From AG25 sp035518815 (GTDB lineage: Bacteria > Gemmatimonadota > Gemmatimonadetes > Gemmatimonadales > GWC2-71-9), in the NCBI GenBank assembly GCA_035518815.1, contig DATIXG010000048.1, positions 1 through 64,000 of the forward strand: DNA of 64,000 bases, written 5' to 3'. Every line of letters starts with the position of its first letter. The first letter of the stretch is position 1. Shown in pieces: positions 35,555 to 43,991 of this stretch. The translations under genes were made by a program, and so were the position numbers. The notes beneath the pieces were generated by a model, which saw nothing but the letters and a program-made list of their open reading frames with translations, ran no database searches and was not told where the DNA came from.

Positions 35555-36525
35555 GGATGTGCTGGGTTGCGCTTCTGATGCTCGCGGCGCCGCTCGCCGC
35601 GCAGGAGCCCGACTTGACCGCGAGCAAGGCGGAACGTGACAGCATCCTCGCGGACTATCATCAGATATTCCCGATCTGGGGCCGGAAGGCGCTCGAGCGC
35701 GGGATTCACCTGCCGCTGCCGCTGGGATTCAACATCGGCTACTACCACATGACCCAGGATATCGAGATCTCGAACCTGGGCGTGGGGTTCAACAAGCCGC
35801 CACAGCCCGTCGACTTCATCACGTTCCAGCGGGCCAACGCCGAGCTGAGCCTGATCAACCTCCGCGTCGATCTCTGGGTGCTGCCGTTCCTCAACGTGTA
35901 CGGCGTCGTGGGCTCGGGCTCAGGCCACACCACGGTGCAGATCGCGGAGCCCGTCGCGTTCACGACCACGGCCGATTTCGACGGAGCGAACGCCGGCCTG
36001 GGGCTGACCGGGGTGTACGGGGTCAAGAACTATTTCGGCGTGGCGGACTTCAACCATCAGTGGGGGTTCTCGAGTCTCCTCGCCGCCCCGGTGCCCGCGA
36101 ATATCTTCAGTATGCGCCTGGGGCGGAGGTTTCGCGTCGGCGAGGCCCGGAAGCAACAGCGCGCCACCCTCTGGGTCGGCGCGATGTACCAGGTGCTCAA
36201 GAGCGAGACCAACGGCAGCATCAAGTTGTCCGACGTCCTCCCGTCGGGGACCGACAGTCTGTTCAACGACTACCAGAACTCGCCGTGGTATATGGGGCTC
36301 AACAAGGCTCAGCAGGCGCTGGTGGATGAATTCGTACAGCGGATTCAAGGTGGCCTCGACACCACGACGGTGAACTATAGCCTCGACAAGAAGACCGCCG
36401 ACCCGTGGAACATGCTGATCGGCGGTACGTTGGATGTCGGACCCCACTGGGGCATACGCTGGGAGTTCGGGCTCATAGGCCGCAAGTCGGTCTTCTTGAT
36501 GGGCAACTACCGGATCCGCATCTAG
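35551..36525 (+). CDS. Predicted outer-membrane beta-barrel protein
   Basis: A 324-residue protein with signal peptide MRMCWVALLMLAAPLAAQEP and strands such as VDLWVLPFLNVYGVVGSGSGHTTV, YFGVADFNHQWGFSS and a C-terminal strand (SVFLMGNYRIRI) ending in a hydrophobic residue. Barrels of this kind may import or anchor envelope molecules; the function is unknown. The start overlaps the previous stop as ATGA, so both barrels are coexpressed. Confidence 0.75.
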   Translation: MRMCWVALLMLAAPLAAQEPDLTASKAERDSILADYHQIFPIWGRKALERGIHLPLPLGFNIGYYHMTQDIEISNLGVGFNKPPQPVDFITFQRANAELSLINLRVDLWVLPFLNVYGVVGSGSGHTTVQIAEPVAFTTTADFDGANAGLGLTGVYGVKNYFGVADFNHQWGFSSLLAAPVPANIFSMRLGRRFRVGEARKQQRATLWVGAMYQVLKSETNGSIKLSDVLPSGTDSLFNDYQNSPWYMGLNKAQQALVDEFVQRIQGGLDTTTVNYSLDKKTADPWNMLIGGTLDVGPHWGIRWEFGLIGRKSVFLMGNYRIRI

Positions 36526-36566
36526 CAAGCCGCAACCTTTTCGGTCCTAGTCTCGTCGTATGAAGC

Positions 36567-37235
36567 ATGTTTCAGCGACTCGCCCAGGCCCGGCAGAAGG
36601 CGCGGCGCACGTTCCTCAGCGTGAGCGGGCTTTCGCTCGCGGCCCACGGCGCGGTGATCCTGGGGGCCGGGTACGCGGTGGCGACGACGAGCCGCGCGGA
36701 CAACGCCGTCAAGGTTGACACCACCGCGGTGTTCCTCACCCAAGCCGCCGCTCCCACGACGCCCCAGCCGGTCGAGCTCGACCTGCCGGTGAAGGGCTTC
36801 CAAACGTTGGTGATCCCGACCGAGATCCCCACCAACATCCCGCCGGTGGACCTGACGGAGCGGTTCGATCCGCGGGACTATTCCGGCCAGGGGGTTGAAG
36901 GGGGGCGGTCGGACGGTGCTGAACCCGCCGGGTCGGCGGTGTATTCGACGGCGACGGTGCAAGAGCCGCCGGCTCTGCTCTCGGGCCCGCCACCGTACCC
37001 GGATATCCTGCGAGCCGCGGGTGCGCATGGAAGGGTGATGGTCCAGGGGATCGTCGACACGGCCGGCCACCTCGAGCCCGCGTCGCTCAAGATCGTCACC
37101 AGTCCTGACCCTGTGTTCAACCAGCCGACCCTCCGATGGGCGCTGAAGGCGCGGTTCCGACCCGCGCGCCTGGAGGGGCGGCCGGTCCGGGTCCTCGTGA
37201 ACCTGCCCGTCGATTTCTCGGTGCCAGGGGGATAG
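36567..37235 (+). CDS. TonB-family protein
   Basis: A 222-residue protein with an N-terminal membrane anchor (VSGLSLAAHGAVILGAGYAVA) and a C-terminal TonB domain (about residues 135-215: PPPYPDILRAAGAHGRVMVQGIVDTAG, WALKARFRPARLEGRPV). The linker is short (about 90 residues) and only modestly proline-rich, less than a classical TonB. TonB proteins carry proton-motive energy to outer-membrane receptors. It follows the two barrels after a 41-base gap, but neither barrel shows a TonB box. Confidence 0.85.
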   Translation: MFQRLAQARQKARRTFLSVSGLSLAAHGAVILGAGYAVATTSRADNAVKVDTTAVFLTQAAAPTTPQPVELDLPVKGFQTLVIPTEIPTNIPPVDLTERFDPRDYSGQGVEGGRSDGAEPAGSAVYSTATVQEPPALLSGPPPYPDILRAAGAHGRVMVQGIVDTAGHLEPASLKIVTSPDPVFNQPTLRWALKARFRPARLEGRPVRVLVNLPVDFSVPGG

Positions 37236-37301
37236 TCGTCGAAGTACTCCGCGACTCACTCGGGTGGAGCGGACCGCCCGGTCGGCGCGTATGTTGGAGG
37301 C

Positions 37302-38099
37302 ATGCCGCATCTGCGCGCCGCCCTCGAAGCGGCTCTCGGTCCCATCTACATGGTTGAGCGCGAAGTACGCCCGGTGGGCGGCTGTCGCATGTTCGTGGTG
37401 CTCGAGCTCCCGTCGGGGCCAGAGCTGCTCGTGAAGGCGCTGCCGGCGGCGACGTCGATGGGACTCGATCCGGGCATGTTCGAGCGCGAGGTCCTGCTGC
37501 TCGCGGATCGGTTGGCGGACCCGAACGTCGTGCCGCCCCGCGGCGCCGGCCGGGCCGGATCATTCGTCTATCACACGCGCCGGTTCGTCGAGGGAAGCAC
37601 ACTCCGCGCGCTGCTGGCGCGCGAGGGCGCCTTCTCGCTGCACCGCACGGTCCAACTGCTGCGAGACATCCTCGGCGCGCTCGCGCACGCGCACACCGCC
37701 GGCGTTCCCCATGGAGACCTGAAGGCCGAGAACGTCCTGGTCGCCGACGGACGGGCGTTTCTGGTGGACACCGGGATGGTGGACGCGGTGGCACGCGTGC
37801 TCGAGGGCGGCATCGAAGCGGCAACGGCGGCGCTGTGCGCGCCGGCCTACCTGGCTCCGGAGCGCCGCGACGGCGGCGGCACGGCGCCCACGGACGACGT
37901 TTTTGCGGTGGGGGTCCTGGTGCACGAGATGATGACGGGACATCTGCCGTTGCCGGAAGACGACCCGCTCGACGAGGTGCGAACCCTGCCGTCGTGGTTC
38001 GCGGAGCTGGTGCGCCGCTGCCTCGCGCCCGATCCGGCGGCACGCTGGCCGAACGCCGGCGCCGCCATCACGAGTCTGAGCCGCGGGAGCTGGGGCTAG
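37302..38099 (+). CDS. Atypical protein kinase-like protein
   Basis: A 265-residue kinase fold without membrane segment. Present: a lysine in ELLVKALPAA, PHGDLKAENVLV (catalytic Asp and Asn kept, but HGD replaces HRD), LVDTGMVDA (DTG replaces DFG) and APAYLAPERRD. Missing: a glycine-rich P-loop at the N-terminus (GPIYMVEREVRPVGGCR). It may be a pseudokinase or a weakly active kinase. It converges on panD with a 4-base overlap. Confidence 0.8.
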   Translation: MPHLRAALEAALGPIYMVEREVRPVGGCRMFVVLELPSGPELLVKALPAATSMGLDPGMFEREVLLLADRLADPNVVPPRGAGRAGSFVYHTRRFVEGSTLRALLAREGAFSLHRTVQLLRDILGALAHAHTAGVPHGDLKAENVLVADGRAFLVDTGMVDAVARVLEGGIEAATAALCAPAYLAPERRDGGGTAPTDDVFAVGVLVHEMMTGHLPLPEDDPLDEVRTLPSWFAELVRRCLAPDPAARWPNAGAAITSLSRGSWG

Positions 38100-38494
38100 A
38101 TCGCTTCGGAGAGGCCGGCGACGTTCGCGGAGTCGCCGGTGATCGTCTCGCGGACCGAATTGTCCTCTTTGAGGATCACGATCCGCGGCCGGTGGGCGGC
38201 GGCCTCGGCCGGCGTGAGCTGGGCGTAGGCGATGATGATGACAGGATCGCCGACCTGGACGAGGCGAGCCGCCGCGCCGTTCACGCACACCATCCCCGAG
38301 CCCGGATCCCCTCGCACGGCGTACGTCTCGAACCGCTCCCCGTTCGCAACGTCCACAACCTGCACGCGCTCGAACGGCACGATGTTCGCCGCCTCGAGCA
38401 GCCGCGCGTCGATCGTGATACTCCCCTCGTAGTGCAGCGCCGCCTGGGTCACGATCGCCCGGTGCAGCTTCGACTTACAGAGCGTCAGTAGCAC
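38096..38494 (-). CDS. panD: Aspartate 1-decarboxylase proenzyme
   Basis: Makes beta-alanine for pantothenate/CoA. The 132-residue proenzyme self-cleaves at Gly24-Ser25 (HYEGSITID) to create the pyruvoyl cofactor. The family opening MLLTLCKSKLHRAIVT, the active-site Arg (AVRGDPGSG) and VNGAAARLVQVGDPVIIIAYA are all visible. It follows the aldo/keto reductase gene by 41 bases on the same strand. Confidence 0.96.
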   Translation of the reverse strand: MLLTLCKSKLHRAIVTQAALHYEGSITIDARLLEAANIVPFERVQVVDVANGERFETYAVRGDPGSGMVCVNGAAARLVQVGDPVIIIAYAQLTPAEAAAHRPRIVILKEDNSVRETITGDSANVAGLSEAI

Positions 38495-38535
38495 GATTGT
38501 TAACTACCCACTCCGCTTTCCGAGTGCAAGCGGGG

Positions 38536-39423
38536 TCACGAACCGGCGGCGCCCGCGATCTCGCGGACGTCCGCATCGGTCAGGTCGAGCAGGGCGGCAG
38601 CGGTGTTCTCCTCGAGATGCGCCACGCTGGATGTCCCCGGGATCGGAAGCATGGCCGGGGAGCGGCGCAGTAACCACGCGAGCGCGACCTGCCCGGGTGT
38701 GGCGCGGAGACGCCCGGCCACGCGCGCGAGGGGGCTGGCCGGACGCGCCAGCCGCCCCGTGTCGAGCGGGAACCAGGGAAGGAATCCGAGCCGCTCGCGT
38801 TCGCAGTAGGTGACCACGTCGTCTGCGCGCCGGTCGCTCACGCTGTAGCGGTTCTGCACCGAGACGACGGGGACGACCCGGCGCGCCCGTTCGAGGTCCG
38901 CGACGCTCACTTCGGACAGGCCGATGTGGCGGATCTTTCCCTCCTGCTGGAGCTGCCGGAGGGCGCCGAGTTGCTCGTCGAGCGGGACGCGCGCATCGAT
39001 GCGGTGAAGCTGGTAGAGGTCGATGCGCTCGAGCTTCAAGCGGCTGAGCGACCCGTGGCACGCGGCGCGCAGGTGCTCGGGATGACCGTTTTCCTTCCAG
39101 CTGCCGGGGCCGGGACGTTCGAACCCGCCCTTCGTCGCGATTACGAGGTCGGCAGGGTAGGGACTCAGCGCCTCCGCGATCAGCCGCTCGCTCACCTCGG
39201 GGCCGTACGCGTCCGCGGTGTCGATCAGCGTGATGCCCAGCTCGAGGGCGCGACGCAGTACAGCGATAGCCTGTCCGTGATCCGCGGGCTCGCCCCACAC
39301 CCCGGCGCCCGTGATGCGCATGGCGCCGAAGCCCATGCGGCGCACCGGCAGGTCGCCGCCCAGCAGGAACGTCCCGCTCCTGGCAGCCGGACCTGCGCTC
39401 GATACGGTCGTGGGGCTGTTCAT
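38536..39423 (-). CDS. Aldo/keto reductase
   Basis: A 295-residue NAD(P)H-dependent oxidoreductase with the AKR tetrad: Asp and Tyr in LIDTADAYGPEVSE, Lys in LVIATKGGFE, His in IDLYQLHRID. The C-terminal cofactor motif is PGTSSVAHLEEN. It belongs to the group that includes plant-type oxidoreductases acting on carbonyls; no substrate can be assigned. The ATG at 39423 is favoured because upstream residues are unlike the family. Confidence 0.9.
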   Translation of the reverse strand: MNSPTTVSSAGPAARSGTFLLGGDLPVRRMGFGAMRITGAGVWGEPADHGQAIAVLRRALELGITLIDTADAYGPEVSERLIAEALSPYPADLVIATKGGFERPGPGSWKENGHPEHLRAACHGSLSRLKLERIDLYQLHRIDARVPLDEQLGALRQLQQEGKIRHIGLSEVSVADLERARRVVPVVSVQNRYSVSDRRADDVVTYCERERLGFLPWFPLDTGRLARPASPLARVAGRLRATPGQVALAWLLRRSPAMLPIPGTSSVAHLEENTAAALLDLTDADVREIAGAAGS

Positions 39424-39461
39424 CGCTATCGGTAGCGGCGGGTGAGACGAAAGGGTTCCTA

Positions 39462-39647
39462 CTACCGCGCGGCGGGGGCGCCGCTCGGACTCGTAGAAGG
39501 TAAGGGCGAGTGCTCGTCGGCTCTGAGTGCCACGTATGCACCGTGCCCGCAGCCGCAGGATTCGGTGGTGCGTCCCAGCCGGTCGGTGCCGAATGCGAGG
39601 CGCTCCCCGCATTTCGGGCAGCGGGGCGGTCCCCCGGCGGACAGCAT
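39462..39647 (-). CDS. Small zinc-ribbon protein
   Basis: A 61-residue protein with CPKCGERLAFGTDRLGRTTESCGCG, a four-cysteine zinc ribbon of the kind seen in small nucleic-acid-binding proteins. It lies 23 bases after infA on the same strand and probably shares its transcript. No clear ribosome-binding site is visible, which lowers confidence. Function unknown. Confidence 0.55.
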   Translation of the reverse strand: MLSAGGPPRCPKCGERLAFGTDRLGRTTESCGCGHGAYVALRADEHSPLPSTSPSGAPAAR

Positions 39648-39670
39648 GGCGGTGCGGCCCGAGGTGCGAC

Positions 39671-39889
39671 TCACTTGTGCCTGAAGGTGATGCGTCCGCG
39701 CGTGAGGTCGTACGGAGAAACCGCGAGAGTCACCCGGTCGCCCGCGAGTACGCGAATCCGGAACCGGCGCATCTTGCCGGCCATCGTGGCCAGGACGTGA
39801 TGCCCGTTCGTGAGGAGTACGCGGAACGTTGCATTGCGCAGCACTTCCTCGACGGTTCCGTTGATCTCGATTGCTTCGACCTTCGTCAT
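39671..39889 (-). CDS. infA: Translation initiation factor IF-1
   Basis: 72-residue single OB-fold protein that binds the 30S A site. Matches the family over its length: KVEAIEINGTVEEVLRNATFRVLLTNGHHVLATMAGKMRRFRIRVLAGDRVTLAVSPYDLTRGRITFRHK region with MRRF..RV..GD and the SPYDLTRGRI ending. A strong promoter is found about 110 bases upstream. It is not within a ribosomal-protein operon here. Confidence 0.95.
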   Translation of the reverse strand: MTKVEAIEINGTVEEVLRNATFRVLLTNGHHVLATMAGKMRRFRIRVLAGDRVTLAVSPYDLTRGRITFRHK

Positions 39890-40000
39890 GCTGGCCGCCT
39901 GTCGGTGATGCTCGAAACAAGAATGGCGGAACCGGCGTCTCCGCCGCGTCCCGCCCGAAGGCCCACCGCATGCGGTTCGCGGTGAACGCAAGACTCATCA

Positions 40001-40029
40001 ACTGTAGCAGGTCAGCCCCACGAAGTCAA
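40001..40029 (-). promoter_or_regulatory. infA promoter
   Basis: On the minus strand TTGACT (40024-40029), a 17-base spacer and TACAGT (40001-40006). Predicted transcription start is about 39994, leaving a leader of roughly 105 bases before infA. Confidence 0.7.
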
Positions 40030-40048
40030 AAAGCCTCCTCGTCTCTGC

Positions 40049-40870
40049 TCAGCCACTCACCCCCGTGTACCGCTTGAGGGCCTGGCTCCACAACACGCGC
40101 GCGAGCGCGAACGCCACCACGGCGACCGCGACAGCGACAAGCCCGATCTCAGGTCTCAAGCGCCCTGTCAGCGCCGATGCGGGGATCGTGGTGGTCCAGG
40201 CGATCGGCAACAGGTAGACGAAGAGAAATCTCAGCGCCCCGGGATACGCGGACACGGGGTAGCGTGCGCCCTCGTACACGGCGTCGAACAGCACCGAGAG
40301 ATTCTCCACCGCGACGAACCAGAATGCCAGGCTCATCAGCGCCACCCAAATGGCGTAGACGACGACCGCCGCCGACGCCAGCGCGACGACGAACGCGGCG
40401 AGTTGAAGGGCACTCGGCATCTGCCCCAGCCGCGCCAGCGCGTATCCGGCGAGTCCGAGCCCGAGCGCCACATCGGTGAGACGCCAGACATCGAGCTTGC
40501 GGAAGGAAACGAACGCCTGCGCATCCACGGGCCGTGAAAGCACGAGGTCGAGACGCCCGCTGCGCACCTCGCTCGCGAGCTGGCCGATGCCCGGTCGGAG
40601 CACCGCCTCGATCACCCCGGTGAGCGCGTTGAACACGCCGAGCAGCACGACGACTTCCCAGTAGCTCCAGCCCCCGAGCAGGGTGGTGTGCCGGAAGAAG
40701 AGCGCCAGTGTCAGGAGCGCGGTCGCGATCCAGAACGCGGTTCCTACGAGGCTCGCCACGAAGTTGGCGCGGTACTGGAGCTCCTCGGCGAAGTTGAGGC
40801 GCCAGAGGGCGGCCAGAATCCGGAACGCGGAACGTTGAACGCGGAACGTCGGGAGACGCACCTCGGTCAT
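40049..40870 (-). CDS. ABC-2 type transporter permease (second subunit)
   Basis: A 273-residue, six-helix permease (FVASLVGTAFWIATALLTLALFF, VVVLLGVFNALTGVIEAVL, and later segments) of the ABC-2 family that occurs as two unequal permeases with one ATPase. RSGRLDLVLSRPVDAQAFV is the conserved cytosolic motif. The N-terminal segment TFRVQRSAFRI is encoded by a heptamer repeat (40821-40848). It overlaps the partner permease by 4 bases (ATGA). Exported substrate unknown. Confidence 0.88.
   Translation of the reverse strand: MTEVRLPTFRVQRSAFRILAALWRLNFAEELQYRANFVASLVGTAFWIATALLTLALFFRHTTLLGGWSYWEVVVLLGVFNALTGVIEAVLRPGIGQLASEVRSGRLDLVLSRPVDAQAFVSFRKLDVWRLTDVALGLGLAGYALARLGQMPSALQLAAFVVALASAAVVVYAIWVALMSLAFWFVAVENLSVLFDAVYEGARYPVSAYPGALRFLFVYLLPIAWTTTIPASALTGRLRPEIGLVAVAVAVVAFALARVLWSQALKRYTGVSG
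40821..40848 (-). repeat. Tandem heptamer repeat inside a permease gene
   Basis: Four units CGGAACG, CGGAACG, TTGAACG, CGGAACG (plus-strand reading) lie head to tail. They encode residues 9-17 of the permease, just before the first helix, so they change the protein N-terminus. Confidence 0.8.
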
Positions 40871-41679
40871 CCGCCCACCGCCCCGTATTGCCGCACGCCT
40901 CGACTCCACGCGAGCCGGTACGCCGCGAACCAGAGCCCGAGCCACACCATCTGCTCCGCGAACCCGCGCTGTATTTGCGAGGCACCGTGCACGGCACCCG
41001 TGAGGAGCTCGACCGGGAACGAAATCATGCCCCGGAACCAGAGCACCCCGGCGACGCTGGCGAGGGCGGGCGGCAAGAGCGAGAGCGGGGCGACCCGTCC
41101 CGCGAGAAACAGCGCCAGGCCGGCGTGCAGCTCCATGACGGCGGAGGCGCGAGTCGTCCAGAAGGCGAGGAGGCCGGTCGTGAAGCTGATGAAGAAGCGC
41201 ATCGCGCCCGCGAGCAGCACCGCGAGCGCCGTGAGCGCCCAGCGCGCGGGGTCGAAGGAGAGGCGGACCGCCGGCCACACGAGCGCCACGAGCAGCCAGA
41301 GCACCAGGATGACGCCACCGCTCCGTGCCTTGTAGGCGATGTTATCGGCGATCGACTCGTGGATGGGGTTCAGCGGGCGGGCGAGACGGAAGTTGAGGTC
41401 GCCTTCCCGGATCCAGCGGTCGAGATACCAGGAGTCCCAGGCGATCGTGAGCTGGTTCACGAGCATCAGCGCGAAGAAGTAGCGCGCAAAGTCGGCGCGC
41501 GCGTACCCGCCCACGGGTCCGCCCGAAGCGATGGCCCACCATATCCCCAGCGCGATGGCGGGCTCGGTGATGCCCCAGAGCAGCCACAACCCGATCGCGG
41601 CGCGGTACTGCAGGTCCACGAGCCAGGCGTTCCGGATCAGGGCCGCGTAGGTCCCGACCCAGCCGCGCGCCCGCGTCAT
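40867..41679 (-). CDS. ABC-2 type transporter permease (first subunit)
   Basis: A 270-residue membrane protein with six helices (AAIGLWLLWGITEPAIALGIWWAI, FALMLVNQLTIAW, and others) and the EGDLNFRLARPLNPIHES motif equivalent to the LVLSRP motif of its partner. ATGA overlaps on both sides join it to the ATPase gene and to the second permease gene. The three genes form a complete exporter. Confidence 0.88.
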   Translation of the reverse strand: MTRARGWVGTYAALIRNAWLVDLQYRAAIGLWLLWGITEPAIALGIWWAIASGGPVGGYARADFARYFFALMLVNQLTIAWDSWYLDRWIREGDLNFRLARPLNPIHESIADNIAYKARSGGVILVLWLLVALVWPAVRLSFDPARWALTALAVLLAGAMRFFISFTTGLLAFWTTRASAVMELHAGLALFLAGRVAPLSLLPPALASVAGVLWFRGMISFPVELLTGAVHGASQIQRGFAEQMVWLGLWFAAYRLAWSRGVRQYGAVGG

Positions 41680-42707
41680 GTCTCCGCCTCCGATCCTTCG
41701 GCGAACGCCTGGCGGATCACCTCTTCTATCGGCGGGTCTTGGATCGACAGGTCGGCCACGGGCAGGGCGGCGAGGACGCGGGCGCTCGTCGCCGCGGCTT
41801 CCTCGCGCGGCACCTCGAGTACCGCATTCGGCGAACGGAAGCTCCGGACCGTGCCGAAGCGGCCGAGTGCCTCCGCCGTCACCCCGACCCCGAGCACCAG
41901 CTCGATGCGCTTCACCCGCGCGATGCGCGCGACGAGGGCGCCCAGCAGGCCGTCGTACAGCAAACGGCCGCGGTTGATGATGAGGACCCGTAGAGCGAGA
42001 GCGGTGACGTCCTGCATGTAGTGCGACGTGAGCAGGATCGTCGCGCCATGCCGATCCCGGTACTCCGCGAGGAATCGGCGAATGGCGTCCTGCGCGGTCA
42101 CGTCCAAACCGAGCGTCGGCTCGTCGAGGAACAGGATGGCGGGGCGATGGAGCAGGGCGGCGGCGAGCTCGCATTTCATCCGCTCGCCGAGCGACAGCTG
42201 CCGGACCGGCTTGTCGAGCACCTCGGCCAGCCCGAGCAACGCCACCAGCTCGGCGAGCCGCTCCCGGTACGCGGCGTCCGGGATGTCGTAGATCGCGCGG
42301 TTCAGCTGGAAGGTCTCCTCGGCCGGGAGATCCCACGCCAGCTGCTGGCGGTTGCCCAGGACGAGGGCGATGCGGCGCTTGAAGGGGGAGCCCCCGGTCC
42401 ACGGGGTGAACCCTGTCACTTCCACCCGGCCGCCGCTCGGGTACAGGAGTCCCGTAAGCATCTTGAGGGTGGTGGTTTTGCCGGCGCCGTTCGGGCCCAG
42501 GAAGGCGACGATTTCCCCGGGGGCGATGGCGAAACTCACGTCCCGAACGGCGTGCACATCGCGATAGCGGGGCCGCACCAGGGCCGAGACAGCGCCCGCC
42601 AGGCCGGGTTCGCGCACCTTGACCCGGAAGGTCTTGCTGAGCTTCTCCGCGAGGATGACGGGCGCCACAAGTGGGGAATCTATGGCGTCCACGCAACGCA
42701 TTGACAT
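41676..42707 (-). CDS. ABC-2 exporter ATPase
   Basis: An ABC ATPase of 340-odd residues: Walker A AFLGPNGAGKTTTLKMLTGLL, signature LSLGERMKCELAAALL, Walker B AILFLDEPTLGLDV, switch His LLTSHYM. An extra N-terminal strand (VKVREPGLAGAVSALVRPRYRDVHAV) is typical of the ATPases that pair with these two permeases. The start is uncertain: ATGs at 42707 and 42701 and a GTG nearer the domain lack good ribosome-binding sites. First gene of the exporter operon. Confidence 0.88.
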   Translation of the reverse strand: MSMRCVDAIDSPLVAPVILAEKLSKTFRVKVREPGLAGAVSALVRPRYRDVHAVRDVSFAIAPGEIVAFLGPNGAGKTTTLKMLTGLLYPSGGRVEVTGFTPWTGGSPFKRRIALVLGNRQQLAWDLPAEETFQLNRAIYDIPDAAYRERLAELVALLGLAEVLDKPVRQLSLGERMKCELAAALLHRPAILFLDEPTLGLDVTAQDAIRRFLAEYRDRHGATILLTSHYMQDVTALALRVLIINRGRLLYDGLLGALVARIARVKRIELVLGVGVTAEALGRFGTVRSFRSPNAVLEVPREEAAATSARVLAALPVADLSIQDPPIEEVIRQAFAEGSEAET

Positions 42708-42786
42708 TGTCGTGCGCAGGTGCGATGCTTGGCACGAGCGATAGGCCCACGGCACGGAGCCGTGCGCTGGACCAGAGACCGATCAT

Positions 42787-42823
42787 GAGGACCTGGGCTC
42801 CCGCCCCGGTCCTCGTTTCGTTT
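42787..42823 (+). terminator. Terminator-like hairpin in the rpsU leader
   Basis: GAGGACC (42787-42793) pairs with GGTCCTC (42808-42814), with further GGG/CCC pairing inside, followed by GTTTCGTTTC. No plus-strand gene lies upstream within 1 kb, so it probably controls rpsU rather than ending another transcript. Confidence 0.5.
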
Positions 42824-42855
42824 CGGGTCAGGGCCCCCCTTGGAAAGAAGGTCGC

Positions 42856-43053
42856 GTGCACGTCACGCTGAACGAAAACGATCGCTTAGAGTTTGTTTTG
42901 AAGAAGTTCCGCAGGCAGATCACAAAGGCCGGCCTTTTTCAGGACCTCAAGAAGAACCGGTTCTATGAGAGTCCGTCCGCTCGACGGCGGCGGAAAGACA
43001 AGGCAGCGGCTCGCCGCAAGGTGAAGCTCGCCCGCCGTCGGGAACAAGATTAG
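42856..43053 (+). CDS. rpsU: Small-subunit ribosomal protein bS21
   Basis: 65-residue basic protein of the 30S platform, needed for efficient initiation. Matches bS21: the FVLKKFRRQITKAGLFQDLKKNRFYESPSARRRRKDKAAARRKVKLARR pattern with a strongly basic tail. It starts with GTG, preceded by a purine-rich GAAAGAAGG. A hairpin lies in its leader. The cold-shock gene follows 18 bases later. Confidence 0.95.
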   Translation: MHVTLNENDRLEFVLKKFRRQITKAGLFQDLKKNRFYESPSARRRRKDKAAARRKVKLARRREQD

Positions 43054-43071
43054 TCCAGGAGCACAACACAG

Positions 43072-43281
43072 ATGGCACGCATTACGGGCACCGTGAAGTG
43101 GTTCAATGACGCGAAGGGGTTCGGCTTCATCACACCGGAGGACGGTGGCAAGGACTGCTTCGTGCACCATACCGCGATTCGCGCGGAGGGGTTCAAGTCA
43201 CTGGCCGAGGGCCAGCGTGTGGAGTTTGAAATCGTCGACGGCAAGAAGGGGCCGGCCGCGTCGAATGTCGTGAAGCTGTAG
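43072..43281 (+). CDS. Cold-shock domain protein
   Basis: 69-residue CspA-type single-stranded nucleic-acid chaperone. RNP1 is GFGFIT and RNP2 is DCFVHH within the five-strand barrel (TGTVKWFNDAKGFGF). Cotranscription with rpsU is likely from the 18-base gap; the terminator at 43306 closes the unit. Confidence 0.95.
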   Translation: MARITGTVKWFNDAKGFGFITPEDGGKDCFVHHTAIRAEGFKSLAEGQRVEFEIVDGKKGPAASNVVKL

Positions 43282-43305
43282 CCACGCGCGGTACCACATC
43301 ACGGG

Positions 43306-43338
43306 CGGCGCCTCTTGCAGTGAGGCGCCGTCTTCGTT
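43306..43338 (+). terminator. Intrinsic terminator after the cold-shock gene
   Basis: CGGCGCCTC (43306-43314) pairs with GAGGCGCCG (43322-43330), followed by TCTTCGTTT. Confidence 0.8.
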
Positions 43339-43349
43339 TATGCCAGGCG

Positions 43350-43991
43350 CTAGGGGATGCCGAGCAGCTTGTGCGTCTGCAGGCTCAGGCGCCAGCGCGG
43401 ATGCTCGAGGCAGTAGCGCATCGCGAGCTTCGTGTTGCGCGCGACCGCGGGCCCATCCTTCGGCTGCAGGAAGAAGTGCCGGAATGCGAGTCCCTCAAGC
43501 CGCTCGGGGTCGAGACCATCCTGAGGAAACACGAGCTTCAGCTCGTCTCCCGCCCGTAGCACCAGCGGCGCGCGCGCCTTGGGGCTGACGCACACCCAGT
43601 CGATCCCCGCGGGGAGCGCGAGCGTGCCATTCGTCTCGATCGCGACCTCGAATCCCGCGGCGTGCAAGGCCGTGATCAGGGACTCGTCGAGCTGCAACAG
43701 TGGCTCGCCTCCGGTGCACACCACGAAGCGTCGCCCATCCCCCGCGACAGATCCGGGCCACGTGCCCGCCACGGCGCTGGCCAGCTCCGCGGCCGTCGCG
43801 AACGCGCCTCCACCCGGTCCGTCCGTTCCTACGAAGTCCGTGTCGCAGAAATCGCACGTGGCCCCCGGGCGGTCCGCCTCGCGTCCGGACCAGAGATTGC
43901 ACCCGGCAAACCGCAGAAACACGGCCGGCCGCCCCACATTCGCGCCCTCGCCCTGAAGCGTGTAATAGATCTCCTTCACGGCGAAGGTCAC
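43350..43991 (-). CDS. queE: 7-carboxy-7-deazaguanine synthase
   Basis: Radical-SAM enzyme making CDG in the queuosine/7-deazaguanine pathway. 213 residues with the QueE-type cluster motif in AGCNLWSGREADRPGATCDFCDTDF (C-x14-C-x2-C, the longer insert form). The GGEPLLQLDE and ETNGTLALP segments and VSPKA support the assignment. The start GTG at 43991 overlaps the queC stop as GTGA. The expected QueD gene is not in the window. Confidence 0.94.
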   Translation of the reverse strand: MTFAVKEIYYTLQGEGANVGRPAVFLRFAGCNLWSGREADRPGATCDFCDTDFVGTDGPGGGAFATAAELASAVAGTWPGSVAGDGRRFVVCTGGEPLLQLDESLITALHAAGFEVAIETNGTLALPAGIDWVCVSPKARAPLVLRAGDELKLVFPQDGLDPERLEGLAFRHFFLQPKDGPAVARNTKLAMRYCLEHPRWRLSLQTHKLLGIP

